A stretch of 64,000 bases of DNA. It comes from Nitrospira sp. (GTDB lineage Bacteria > Nitrospirota > Nitrospiria > Nitrospirales > Nitrospiraceae). Positions within the stretch are counted from its first letter, which is position 1, and each line of letters begins with the position of its first letter. Shown here piece after piece: positions 38,311 through 46,875 of the stretch. The notes under the pieces were generated by a model. That model did no database searches and was not told the DNA's origin. It saw nothing but the letters and a program-made list of their open reading frames with translations. The stretch is from the NCBI GenBank assembly GCA_024331095.1, contig JANDJE010000011.1, positions 1 through 64,000 of the forward strand. The letters are read 5' to 3'. The translations under genes were made by a program, and so were the position numbers.

Positions 38311-38654
38311 GCAGCGGATACTATGTGATGGGGGAGGGGATGTCAAGAAAAGGGCGACTCGCGGGCGCGTCGCCGAAATGCAGGACGGCGCGACCGCGCG
38401 GGCGCGGGAGGACCACCAAGGACCATCAAGGTATCCAACGAGAGGAGCATGCGACACCAAGTCCTTTACAATGAGAAGACGCATCAATATAATCCGACAG
38501 TTTTTCGGGGTATAGAGTCGGAGCGGGCTCGCCTTGTCTTGCCTGTCTTGACGGCGGGCGCACGTTCACGTTCCCGTCGTCTGTGTTTTGTTCTAGATGA
38601 TCGAGAAGAACGCTGAGGATCGTCTTCGGTGTCGGCCGTTCGATAACGGAATCC
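38311..38654. other. Divergent galU/bamA intergenic region
   Basis: 344 bp. It holds the bamA promoter listed separately. No small gene, repeat family or riboswitch is recognised; the open frames crossing it belong to extensions of galU or antisense of bamA. Confidence 0.6.
38465..38493 (+). promoter_or_regulatory. Strong putative sigma70 promoter of the bamA-LPS operon
   Basis: TTTACA (38465-38470), 17-bp spacer, and a perfect TATAAT (38488-38493). Transcription would start near 38500, giving a leader of about 155 bases before bamA. It is the best -10 box in the window. A sigma-E type sequence was not evident. Confidence 0.75.
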
Positions 38655-40979
38655 TTGTCGGTGACCACGACTCTCCTGAAACAATTTCGATGGCTGATCG
38701 CCCTGGCCGCGATGGGCTCCGCGCTGTCCGCGTGGTGTGAGGCGGTTTCCGAAACAATCGGTTCCAGGGTGCAGTCGATCGAGATTCGCGGAAACAAGCG
38801 TATCGAGGTTCCCGCCATCCTCGGCCGTCTGACGCTCAAGGTCGGTGATTTCTACGAGCCCGAGATCGTTCGCGGGCAGGTCAAGATCTTGTACGACTCG
38901 GGATTCTTCGAGGATGTGCAGGTCGAAACCGAATCGGCGGCGAACGGGACGGCCGTGATCTTTGTCGTGCGGGAGAAACCCTTCATCACCGAGATCGTGT
39001 ACGATGGAAACGAAAATCTGAGCGACGACAAGCTGAAGGAGAAAACCGTCATCAAAAGCCAGACGTTTCTCGATCTCCAACAGGTCAAGGAAAGCGCGGA
39101 GAGCATCCGGGCGGCGTACGAAAAAGAGGGGTACTTCAACTGCCAAGTGGTCCCGGTCGTCCAAACGTTGGATCAGGAGCGCAAACGGCTGACGTTCTTC
39201 ATCAAAGAAGGAAAAAAAGCGCGCGTGAAAAGCGTAGTGTTCGACGGACTGCGCGCCACGACCAGAGACGAGTTGTTCAAGGTGCTGAGCACGCGCGAAT
39301 GGGTGCCATGGTACGGGATCTTCACGCGCTTCGCGCTGCCTTCGTTCATCTCGGACGCCGGCGTGTTGAAGCGCGAAGAATTGTCGAATGATGTGGAACG
39401 GATCAGGGAAGTGCTGCTTAATAAGGGCTACTTCAACGCGAGAGTCAGTTTGTCGTCGGTCGAACTGACCGACGACAAACAATGGTTCGTGGTCACGTTC
39501 AACATTTTCGAGGGCGAGCCGTTTACCGTGGCCCAGGTGGGCTTTCGCGGGCATACCGTGTTTGAAGAAGACGAACTGCGCGAGGGGATGACGATCAAAG
39601 AGGGCGAGATTTTTCAACGCGCCAAACTGCGCGACGAAATCACCCGCCTGACCGACAAATACGGGGGAAAGGGCTATTCGTTCGCCGAAATCGCTCCCAA
39701 CGTGATTCCAAACGATCAGGAGCGGACCGTCAACATCATCTTCAGCGTGAAGGAAGGGGAGATGATGCGTATCCGCCAAATCAATATTTTTGGAAACAAC
39801 AAAACCCGCGACAACGTGATCCGGAGAGAAATTCGGGTGGATGAGCAGGACGTGATCGACACCCCTTCGCTCAAGCGGAGTTTCCAACGGCTGAACAACT
39901 TGAATTTCTTTGAGACCGTCGAAATTCTCCCGGAAAAGGTGGCCACCGACAAAGTGGATCTGAACGTCCGAGTCAAAGAGAAACCGACCGGTCAGTTCAG
40001 CATCGGGGGCGGGTTCAGTTCGTTGGACCGATTGATGGCCATCGCCAACATTACCGAAGGGAACATCGGCGGCTACGGCTACATGGGGCGCATCAGCGGG
40101 CAGCTCGGCCAGCGGAGAAGCATGGGCACGATCACGTTCCGCAATCCGTACCTCAACGACTCGCTGACGTCGTTTCAAGTCGACGGCTATCGAACCATCA
40201 CGAACTTCCTGTCGTTTTTCGAGTCCAGAACGGGCGGGAGCGTCACGCTCGGTCGCTGGCTGTCGGAATACAATACGGGAAGCATCAGCATCTTCGGCGA
40301 AGAGATCAACTACCGAAGTCCGGCATCGGGGGTGTGCGAATCGCGCCCCGACATTTGCGAACAGCTCGGGCGTCAATCGACGACGGGATTCAGGATCCAC
40401 GCGTTTCGCGACACGCGGGATTACTTTCTTGATCCCCGGTCGGGCTGGCGGATCGGGGGCGGGTTCGACTGGGGCACGCCGTGGATGGGCGGCAGCAACA
40501 ATTTCATCAAGTACACCGCGGACGTGATCAAGGTCACCCCCCTCCCCTTCGATATGAGGCTGTCGCTCAGGGGACGGTTCGGCGAGATTCGGCCGTTCGA
40601 CGGCAAGCCGGTCCCGCTCAGCGAGCGGTTCTACGTCGGCGGCATCAATACGGTCCGGGGATTCGTGTTCGGACGGGCGGGCCCCGTGGTGCCGACGACG
40701 CGCACCACGATCGGAGCCGCCAAGCAGATCATCTTCAATGCCGACTTGGTCTTTACGATCTCGTCCGAGGCCAAGTTGAACGGCGTGATCTTTTTCGACT
40801 ATGGAAAAGGGTTCGATGAAAACGAAGCGCTGTCGTTGGATCTCCGGAAAACGGCCGGGTTCGAGGGGCGCTGGATTTCGCCGTTCGGCCCTTTACGTGC
40901 GGCGTACGGCATCAATCTTGATCCTCGGCCCGGAGAGCGGGGAGGGGTCTTTGAGTTCACGATCGGATCGATTTTCTGA
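38655..40979 (+). CDS. bamA: Outer-membrane assembly factor BamA
   Basis: 774 residues. Signal-like N-terminus (FRWLIALAAMGSALSAW), then POTRA repeats from about residue 37 (VQSIEIRGNKRIEVPAIL; VKSVVFDGL; VAQVGFRGHTVFEEDEL; IRQINIFGNNKTRDNVI), then a 16-strand-type barrel with GGGFSSLDRLMAIANI, RFYVGGINTVRGF (the loop-6 VRGF motif) and the terminal beta signal ending FTIGSIF. BamA inserts outer-membrane barrels. The start is TTG 38655 or GTG 38661; neither has a strong ribosome binding site. First gene of the long envelope operon. Confidence 0.97.
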   Translation: MSVTTTLLKQFRWLIALAAMGSALSAWCEAVSETIGSRVQSIEIRGNKRIEVPAILGRLTLKVGDFYEPEIVRGQVKILYDSGFFEDVQVETESAANGTAVIFVVREKPFITEIVYDGNENLSDDKLKEKTVIKSQTFLDLQQVKESAESIRAAYEKEGYFNCQVVPVVQTLDQERKRLTFFIKEGKKARVKSVVFDGLRATTRDELFKVLSTREWVPWYGIFTRFALPSFISDAGVLKREELSNDVERIREVLLNKGYFNARVSLSSVELTDDKQWFVVTFNIFEGEPFTVAQVGFRGHTVFEEDELREGMTIKEGEIFQRAKLRDEITRLTDKYGGKGYSFAEIAPNVIPNDQERTVNIIFSVKEGEMMRIRQINIFGNNKTRDNVIRREIRVDEQDVIDTPSLKRSFQRLNNLNFFETVEILPEKVATDKVDLNVRVKEKPTGQFSIGGGFSSLDRLMAIANITEGNIGGYGYMGRISGQLGQRRSMGTITFRNPYLNDSLTSFQVDGYRTITNFLSFFESRTGGSVTLGRWLSEYNTGSISIFGEEINYRSPASGVCESRPDICEQLGRQSTTGFRIHAFRDTRDYFLDPRSGWRIGGGFDWGTPWMGGSNNFIKYTADVIKVTPLPFDMRLSLRGRFGEIRPFDGKPVPLSERFYVGGINTVRGFVFGRAGPVVPTTRTTIGAAKQIIFNADLVFTISSEAKLNGVIFFDYGKGFDENEALSLDLRKTAGFEGRWISPFGPLRAAYGINLDPRPGERGGVFEFTIGSIF

Positions 40980-41018
40980 CGAAACCGGCCGGTGCACAAC
41001 GCAGGGGACGGCACGGGG

Positions 41019-41585
41019 ATGAATCGCTGCTGGTTTGAGCGGGCGGGCAAGTGGACGGCGGGCGCGACGCTGGCGGCGGCGCTGTTGATGCCGGGGTGCA
41101 GCTCGTCCTGGCTGAAGGTCGAGCGGAGGATCGACGGCAGAATCGGCGTCGTCGACGCGCAGCGGGTGTTCGAACGAACCAACGCGGGGAAGAAGGCCAA
41201 GGACAATCTGCTCTCGTTCTCCAAAAGCCGCCAGGCGCTGATGGAGCTGGAGGAAAAAGAATTGCGCCGGATGGAAGAAGATTTGGTCAAACAAGCCACG
41301 GTGCTGAGCCCGGCGGCCAGACGGGAGCGGGAAGAGCAGTTCCGACGACGCCTCCAAGATTATCAGCAAAAGGCCGCGGAGCTGAATCGCGAGGTTCAGG
41401 AAAAACAGAAGGACGTGCTGGAAGCCTTTCGAGACAAGGTCGAACTCGTGGCGGGGAAGGTTGGGAAGCGGCTGGGGTTGCAAATCGTCGTGGACAAAAG
41501 CAAGGGAGGCCCGACGCTCTATCACGATGACGCGCTCGACATATCGGGCCTGGTGATCGAAGAATTCAATCGTGAGTATCCGTAG
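41019..41585 (+). CDS. OmpH/Skp family protein 1, predicted lipoprotein
   Basis: 188 residues from the ATG at 41019. Unlike classical Skp it has a lipobox (AALLMPGC followed by SSS). The mature part has the Skp beta start (RIGVVDAQRVFERTNAGKKAK), a long charged coiled coil from about residue 75 to 140 (LMELEEKELRRMEEDLVKQ), and the beta end (LQIVVDKSKGGPTLYHDDALDISGLVIEEFN). Skp is a periplasmic holdase for outer-membrane proteins; a lipid anchor would fix this copy to a membrane. It sits 39 bp after bamA. Confidence 0.88.
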   Translation: MNRCWFERAGKWTAGATLAAALLMPGCSSSWLKVERRIDGRIGVVDAQRVFERTNAGKKAKDNLLSFSKSRQALMELEEKELRRMEEDLVKQATVLSPAARREREEQFRRRLQDYQQKAAELNREVQEKQKDVLEAFRDKVELVAGKVGKRLGLQIVVDKSKGGPTLYHDDALDISGLVIEEFNREYP

Positions 41586-41604
41586 CATCGGCGGAGGTAT
41601 GGTG

Positions 41605-42144
41605 ATGAAAAAAGCGGGTATCGTCGCGATAGCGGGGATTTTCATGACAGCGGTCTCGATTTCGTGGGGCCACGCCGCTTCGTCGGCGAAGGTCGGCGTC
41701 ATGGACACGCAGGCCGTCATGGAAAAATCCAAAGCGGGCAAGGCCGCGTTGGACAGCGTTCGAAGTTACTCCATGACCAGGCAGAAAATCATCGACGGCG
41801 ACGAACAAGAGCTTAAAGAGCTTCAGCAGGCGTTGGAAGATCCGAACAGCAAGCTCAGCGAGGCCGCCAGGCAGGAAAAGCAGGAGCTGTTTCAAAGCAA
41901 GCTGGCGGCCTACGACCGGCGAATCCAGGATTTCAATCGAGAGATTCAAGAGAAACAGCGCAGCATGGTCGAGGAGTATGGGAAGAAGATCGCGGAGGCG
42001 GCGAAGGCGGTCGCCCAAAAAGAGGGGTATACGGCCATTCTCGACAAGGGGAACGAGGCGCTCTTCCGCATCGTGCTCTATCACAGGCCGACGTTGGACG
42101 TCACCGATCTGGTCATCAAGGAGTTCGATCGGCAGAATCATTAA
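41605..42144 (+). CDS. OmpH/Skp family protein 2, periplasmic
   Basis: 179 residues from the ATG at 41605 with GGAGG upstream. A normal signal peptide (AGIVAIAGIFMTAVSISWGHA) precedes the Skp fold: KVGVMDTQAVMEKSKAGKAAL, a coiled coil through RRIQDFNREIQEKQRSM, and the end YTAILDKGNEALFRI...DLVIKEFDRQNH. It is a tandem paralogue of the preceding lipoprotein gene, 19 bp after it. This place before fabZ is where lpxD lies in many Proteobacteria. Confidence 0.9.
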   Translation: MKKAGIVAIAGIFMTAVSISWGHAASSAKVGVMDTQAVMEKSKAGKAALDSVRSYSMTRQKIIDGDEQELKELQQALEDPNSKLSEAARQEKQELFQSKLAAYDRRIQDFNREIQEKQRSMVEEYGKKIAEAAKAVAQKEGYTAILDKGNEALFRIVLYHRPTLDVTDLVIKEFDRQNH

Positions 42145-42189
42145 CGCATAACGCGGTGTGACAACCGCCCGAATGAGGAGGCAGCGCCG

Positions 42190-42651
42190 ATGGGTAAGGT
42201 CGAGCAAGTGGAAATTCAGGGGTTCCTTCCGCACCGCTATCCCTTTTTGCTGGTGGATCGCGTCAAGGAACTGGAGCCCGGCACGCGGGTGATCGCGATC
42301 AAAAATGTCACGGTCAACGAGCCGTTCTTTCAAGGGCACTTCCCCGGGCGGCCGGTCATGCCGGGGGTGTTGATCATCGAAGCGATGGCGCAGGCGGGCG
42401 GGGTCTTGGTGTTCAAGTCCGGATGGTCCTCCGGCAGACCGGTCATGTACATGACCGGCATCGACGAAGCGAAATTCAGAAAACCGGTCGTGCCCGGCGA
42501 TCAATTGCGGTTCGAAATCGAGGTGCTCAAAAAACGCCCGCCCTTTTGGAAAATGCAGGGGAAGGCGTACGTCGACGATGAGATGGTGTGCGAAGCGGTC
42601 GTCACGGCCATGGTGGCCGAGGACAAAGAGGCGGCAAAGAGCGGCAAATGA
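42190..42651 (+). CDS. fabZ: 3-hydroxyacyl-ACP dehydratase FabZ
   Basis: Hot-dog-fold enzyme of fatty-acid elongation. The 153-residue protein has FLPHRYPFLLVDRV, NEPFFQGHFPGRPVMPGVLIIEAMAQ with the catalytic His and Glu, and FRKPVVPGDQLRFE. It draws on the same 3-hydroxyacyl-ACP pool as LpxA, which follows, explaining the usual linkage. GAGGAG lies about 9 bases upstream of the ATG. Confidence 0.97.
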   Translation: MGKVEQVEIQGFLPHRYPFLLVDRVKELEPGTRVIAIKNVTVNEPFFQGHFPGRPVMPGVLIIEAMAQAGGVLVFKSGWSSGRPVMYMTGIDEAKFRKPVVPGDQLRFEIEVLKKRPPFWKMQGKAYVDDEMVCEAVVTAMVAEDKEAAKSGK

Positions 42652-42728
42652 GACGTGGTGAGTCGCCGGGCGCTCATCCGGATTCCGGCCCATTGTCCAT
42701 CATGAAGCACTCATCACGGAGGTCAGGT

Positions 42729-43547
42729 GTGAAAATCCATCCAACGGCGATTGTCCATCCCAAAGCGAATCTCGCCGACGACGCCGAAATCGGTCCCTAT
42801 TGCATCATCGGCGAGCACGTCACGATCGGCAAAGGGACGCGGCTCTTGTCCCATGTCTCGATTGACGGGTGGACCGAGATCGGAGAGCGGAACGTGGTGC
42901 ATCCGTTCGCCTCGATCGGCGGTCCCCCGCAGCATCTGGGGTACCGCGGGGAACCCACCAAGGTCGTCATCGGCGACGACAACGTGATCCGCGAGTACGT
43001 GACGGTGAACCGGGCGACGGTGCAAGGGGGAGGGGTCACATCGATCGGTTCACGCAACGTCTTGATGGCCTATGTCCATGTGGCGCACGATTGCCGGCTC
43101 GGCAACCACCTCATCATGGCCAACGCGGCCAGTCTGGCCGGACATATCACGATCGACGATTACGCGATCATCGGCGGCCTGACCGGCATTCATCAATACG
43201 TTCGGGTCGGCGAATACGCGATGGTGGGCGGCTGTTGCGCCATCGGACAGGACGTGCCCCCCTTCATGCGGGCGGCCGGCGGCTATCGGGCGCATCTCTA
43301 CGGACCCAATACGGTCGGGTTGCAGCGGCACGGCTTTTCGATGGAGCGCATCGCCGTGCTCAGGAAAGCGTTCGATCTCCTTTTTCGGGAAGGACATCGT
43401 ATCGCCGAAGCGATGCGCCTGGCCAAGAAAGAATTTAAGGGCCATCCGGACGTGGCCAAAATCCTGACGTTCATGGAAGGCACCAAGCGCGGCATCTCGC
43501 GCGTGGTGAACGTTGATTTGGACATCGAGTTCGATCAAGAGGGGTGA
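42729..43547 (+). CDS. lpxA: Acyl-ACP:UDP-N-acetylglucosamine acyltransferase LpxA
   Basis: First step of lipid A synthesis. The GTG at 42729 has GGAGG six bases upstream and gives 272 residues, starting KIHPTAIVHPKANLADDAEIGPY; an ATG nine codons earlier is the alternative. Hexapeptide repeats run through residues 1-190, with HVAHDCRLGNHLIMANAASLAGHI (catalytic His region), GGLTGIHQYVRVG, and VGLQRHGFSMERI; a helical C-terminus follows. If the gnnA-like gene downstream is active, LpxA here may act on a 3-amino sugar substrate. Confidence 0.96.
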   Translation: MKIHPTAIVHPKANLADDAEIGPYCIIGEHVTIGKGTRLLSHVSIDGWTEIGERNVVHPFASIGGPPQHLGYRGEPTKVVIGDDNVIREYVTVNRATVQGGGVTSIGSRNVLMAYVHVAHDCRLGNHLIMANAASLAGHITIDDYAIIGGLTGIHQYVRVGEYAMVGGCCAIGQDVPPFMRAAGGYRAHLYGPNTVGLQRHGFSMERIAVLRKAFDLLFREGHRIAEAMRLAKKEFKGHPDVAKILTFMEGTKRGISRVVNVDLDIEFDQEG

Positions 43548-43560
43548 AACGATTCCGATT

Positions 43561-44412
43561 ATGACCGCATCGATGCCAGTGCAAGACGGCCGCATCGGTC
43601 TGATCGCCGGCAACGGCCGGTTTCCGATCATTTTCGCGGACAACGCCAAAAAGATGGGCTTGTTCGTCTCCGCGGTAGCGCATGAGGGCGAAACGGAGCC
43701 GGAACTGGAACGGCACGTCGATCGGATCCATTGGATCAAGATCGGACAGCTCAACAAGCTGATCAACGCCTTCAAGGGGGACGCCATCCGGCAGGCGGTG
43801 ATGTTGGGCGGGATCAGGAAGACCCACGTGTACAGTACCGTGCGTCCGGATTTTCGCGCGTTGGCGTTGGCGGCTCGGCTGACGTTGTGGAAGGACGACG
43901 ACATCCTTCGGGAAATCGCCGCCGAATTGGAGCGGGAAGGCATTTCCATTTGTGAATCCACGTTCGGCTTGCAGGGGATTCTGGTCGAGGAAGGCCCGCT
44001 GACGTCCCGCCGCCCCAACAAGAAAGAGTGGAACGACATCCGGTACGGGTGGGAAATCGCCAAAGAGGTCGGGCGCCTCGATATCGGCCAATGCGTCGTG
44101 GTCAAGGATCGGGTGGTCGTGGCGGTGGAGGCGGTCGAGGGAACCGACGGGGCGATCAAACGGGGCGGTGAGTTGGCGAAAGAAGGAGCCGTGGTGATCA
44201 AGCGCAGCAAGCCGCAGCAGGACTTGCGTTTCGACCTGCCGGCGGTCGGGCCCCGGACGATCGAGGTTATGGCATCGGTCAAAGCGGCCGTGCTGGCGGT
44301 CGAACCGGGTCGGACGGTGGTGTTGGATCGGGACGAGCTTGTGCGTCAAGCGGAACGGGCCGGGATTGCGGTCATCGGCGTGGCGGCCGGCGACGTCGAG
44401 CGCGAGGCATAA
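43561..44412 (+). CDS. lpxI: UDP-2,3-diacylglucosamine pyrophosphatase LpxI
   Basis: Cleaves UDP-2,3-diacylglucosamine to lipid X plus UMP; LpxI replaces the unrelated LpxH in many bacteria. 283 residues starting GRIGLIAGNGRFPIIFADNA, with the C-terminal DUF1009 core: LDIGQCVVVKDRVVVAVEAVEGTD, KRSKPQQDLRFDLPAVGP and VDRD-like end VVLDRDELVRQAERAGI. The ATG at 43561 is chosen; a second in-frame ATG lies four codons on. lpxH is not seen in the window. Confidence 0.93.
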   Translation: MTASMPVQDGRIGLIAGNGRFPIIFADNAKKMGLFVSAVAHEGETEPELERHVDRIHWIKIGQLNKLINAFKGDAIRQAVMLGGIRKTHVYSTVRPDFRALALAARLTLWKDDDILREIAAELEREGISICESTFGLQGILVEEGPLTSRRPNKKEWNDIRYGWEIAKEVGRLDIGQCVVVKDRVVVAVEAVEGTDGAIKRGGELAKEGAVVIKRSKPQQDLRFDLPAVGPRTIEVMASVKAAVLAVEPGRTVVLDRDELVRQAERAGIAVIGVAAGDVEREA

Positions 44413-44509
44413 AACAGGGGGCGGGCGCCCGGTCGACCGGCGGACAGTTCAGGTTTCAATGGCAAGCGGCGTGGTTCGAGACGCGCTCGTCTCGTGAGCG
44501 AACGGGAAT

Positions 44510-45478
44510 ATGACCACATTGCGAGCGGGAGTCGTCGGCGTCGGGCATTTGGGTCAACACCATGCCCGGTTGTACGCGACGCTGCCGGACGTGACGCTCG
44601 TCGGCGTGACGGATCGGGACCGTGGAAGAGCCGAGTTGATCGCAAGTCGGCACGGCGCGCGAGCGTTCGAAACGGTATCGGATCTTCTTCCGGGCGTCGA
44701 TGTGGTCAGTGTGGCCGTTCCGACGTCGGCGCATTACGAGGTGGCGCGGGCTTGTCTTGAAGCGGGCAAGCACGTGTTGGTGGAAAAACCTCTTGCCGCG
44801 CGACTTGCCGAGGCGCAAGAGCTGGTCGAGCTGGCCAAGGCCAAGGGACGCGTGCTGCAAGTCGGTCATAGCGAACGGTTCAATCCCATCATGCAAACGA
44901 TGCGGCCGTACGTTCGGCGGCCGGCGTTCATCGAAGGCCATCGGATCGGCCCCTACAGCGAGCGGGGAACCGACGTCGACGTCGTGCTGGACTTGATGAT
45001 CCACGACCTCGACCTGGTGTTGTCCTTCCGGCCCGGTCCGGTTGAAGAGGTGCGGGCCGCGGGCGTGCCGGTCCTGTCGCCCACGATCGACATCGCCAAC
45101 GCCCGCATTCAATTTCAAAGCGGTTGTGTGGCGAACCTGACCGCCAGCCGGGTGTCGTTCACGAAGATGCGGCGGCTTCGTCTGTTTCAGCGAGACAGCT
45201 ATGTGTCGATCGATTTTCAATCCCGACAAGGGATCGTGGGGCGCCGATCCGGCGAGGCGGCGGGTAAACCGGGATTCGCGATCGAGGAATACAAAGGAGG
45301 CGACGACGAGCCTTTGAAGTTGCAGCTCGAATCGTTTGTTCGGTCGATCAGAAACGGCTCCCCCCCCGTCGTCTCCGGAGAAGATGGAGCGGCGGCGGTG
45401 GCCCTTGCTCATCAGGTCTTGGCGGCGATCGCTTCGTTCGTCCGGCGTCAGGAGGAACGGGAAGCGTTGGAAGCATAG
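44510..45478 (+). CDS. gnnA: Gfo/Idh/MocA oxidoreductase in lpx operon, GnnA-like
   Basis: 322 residues with an N-terminal NAD-binding fold (VVGVGHLGQHHARLY), the family motif HVLVEKPLA with the EKP lysine, and a C-terminal beta domain (LDLMIHDLDLVLSF with the HDxD-like motif). In Acidithiobacillus ferrooxidans GnnA (same superfamily, encoded beside lpxA/lpxB) oxidises UDP-GlcNAc at C3 so that GnnB can add an amino group, leading to lipid A with amide-linked chains at C3. Position between lpxI and lpxB supports this role; sequence alone only proves the superfamily. A DegT aminotransferase that could be GnnB is at 59170. Confidence 0.72.
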   Translation: MTTLRAGVVGVGHLGQHHARLYATLPDVTLVGVTDRDRGRAELIASRHGARAFETVSDLLPGVDVVSVAVPTSAHYEVARACLEAGKHVLVEKPLAARLAEAQELVELAKAKGRVLQVGHSERFNPIMQTMRPYVRRPAFIEGHRIGPYSERGTDVDVVLDLMIHDLDLVLSFRPGPVEEVRAAGVPVLSPTIDIANARIQFQSGCVANLTASRVSFTKMRRLRLFQRDSYVSIDFQSRQGIVGRRSGEAAGKPGFAIEEYKGGDDEPLKLQLESFVRSIRNGSPPVVSGEDGAAAVALAHQVLAAIASFVRRQEEREALEA

Positions 45479-45744
45479 GAGGCGTGGCGGGTGTCCGCAA
45501 ATGTCTCTTGCTCGTGCTTACGGGCGTCGTCTCCGATGAGGCGGATTTCGTCCAGGCCAAGAAGGGACAGTTAAGGGGTCGGTTAAGGAATTTCGGTTTA
45601 GGGCGGTTGCCTTTCAAGCGGCTCGAAGCCTCTTCTTCGAACATGAACGAGAAACCCGCGGCGTGAAGCTCCGAACTGGGCATTCGTTCCGTATCACGCA
45701 TCTTGAACGACAAATCGGGCGCAACTGCATCAGACGGTGACGTC

Positions 45745-46875
45745 ATGCCGCGCATTCTCATCGTGACCGGCGAAGCCTCCGGCGATCTTCACGGGGCCAA
45801 TCTTGCCAGGGCGTTGAGGGCGCGCGATCCCGACGTGGTGTTGGTTGGCATCGGGGGGGTGGCGATGAGGGACGCCGGGGTCCGATTGGTGGGCGAGTCC
45901 GGCCGTTTCGACGTGATCGGCATGGTCGGCCCGCTCATGATGCTGGGGGTCCTCCGGCGATTTTGGGCGGTTCGTCGATTGTTCAGGTCGGAGCCCTGGG
46001 ACGCGGTGGTGTTCATCGATCATCCGGGGTTGAACTTGCGGTACGCCTATTTCGCCAAGGCGGCGGGGCTGCGTGTCTTCTACTATATCGCGCCTCAAGT
46101 CTGGGCCTGGAGGCCGGGACGCATTCATTGGATCAAACGGCGGGTCGATCATGTGCTGGTCGTACTGCCGTTCGAAAAAGCCATTTACGATCGAGCCAAG
46201 ATCCCCTGCACGTTCGTCGGCCATCCCTTGTTGGACGCCGTCGCCTTTCGGCACGATCGTGAAGCGCTTCGCAAGTCGTTTGCCTTGACGACGGACGGTC
46301 CGGTCATCGCGCTGCTGCCGGGGAGTCGAAAAAGGGAAGTGGAATTGCTCTTGCCGGTCTTGATCGAGGCCGCGGAAAAGTTGGCTCAACGGGAGCCACG
46401 CGCGCGGTTTCTGTTGGCACAGGCCCCCACGATCGAGGATCGTCTGCTTCAGTCCCTGTTGCAAAAAAGCTCGGTTTCCGTCCAGGTCGTCAAAGGACGG
46501 GCCGGTGACGTCATGGCGGCGGCGGATTTGGCGTGGATCGCGTCGGGAACCGCGACGCTTCAGGCGGCGGTCATCGGCACGCCGTTGATCTTGGTGTATC
46601 GGACCAGCGCGCTGACGTTCTGGTTGGCGTTTTTTCTCATCCGGGTCCGATGGATCGGATTGGTGAATTTGGTCGCGGAGCGGACCGTCGTGCCGGAGCT
46701 GATTCAATCGGATGCGACCGGCCAGCGATTGTACGAGGAGGCCCGGCGCCTCTTGGAAGATCGATTCGCCTATGATGAAATGAAGCGCGGCTTGGCGAAG
46801 GTACGCGCGGCGTTGGGCGAGCCCGGCGCGTCGCTCAGGGCCGCGGAGGTCGTGTTGGCGTCATGTCGGGCATAG
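45745..46875 (+). CDS. lpxB: Lipid-A-disaccharide synthase
   Basis: GT19 enzyme joining lipid X and UDP-2,3-diacylglucosamine. 376 residues from the ATG at 45745 (a TTG at 45703 is also in frame). Motifs: RILIVTGEASGDLHGANLARAL, MGIGGVAMRDAGV-like VGIGGVAMRDAG, YIAPQVWAWRPGRI, LLPGSRKREVELLLP, and ASGTATLQAAVIGTPLILVYR. The 266 bp before it contain only a weak 60-codon frame. Confidence 0.97.
   Translation: MPRILIVTGEASGDLHGANLARALRARDPDVVLVGIGGVAMRDAGVRLVGESGRFDVIGMVGPLMMLGVLRRFWAVRRLFRSEPWDAVVFIDHPGLNLRYAYFAKAAGLRVFYYIAPQVWAWRPGRIHWIKRRVDHVLVVLPFEKAIYDRAKIPCTFVGHPLLDAVAFRHDREALRKSFALTTDGPVIALLPGSRKREVELLLPVLIEAAEKLAQREPRARFLLAQAPTIEDRLLQSLLQKSSVSVQVVKGRAGDVMAAADLAWIASGTATLQAAVIGTPLILVYRTSALTFWLAFFLIRVRWIGLVNLVAERTVVPELIQSDATGQRLYEEARRLLEDRFAYDEMKRGLAKVRAALGEPGASLRAAEVVLASCRA

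Noticed and set aside
38484-40400. 638-codon minus-strand frame opposite bamA
   Set aside because: Antisense shadow of BamA, with the skewed composition (His, Asp, Arg, Phe rich) typical of such shadows.
45484-45666. 60-codon frame between the gnnA-like gene and lpxB
   Set aside because: AGGAGG is too close to its GTG, and the basic sequence has no recognisable pattern; left unannotated.
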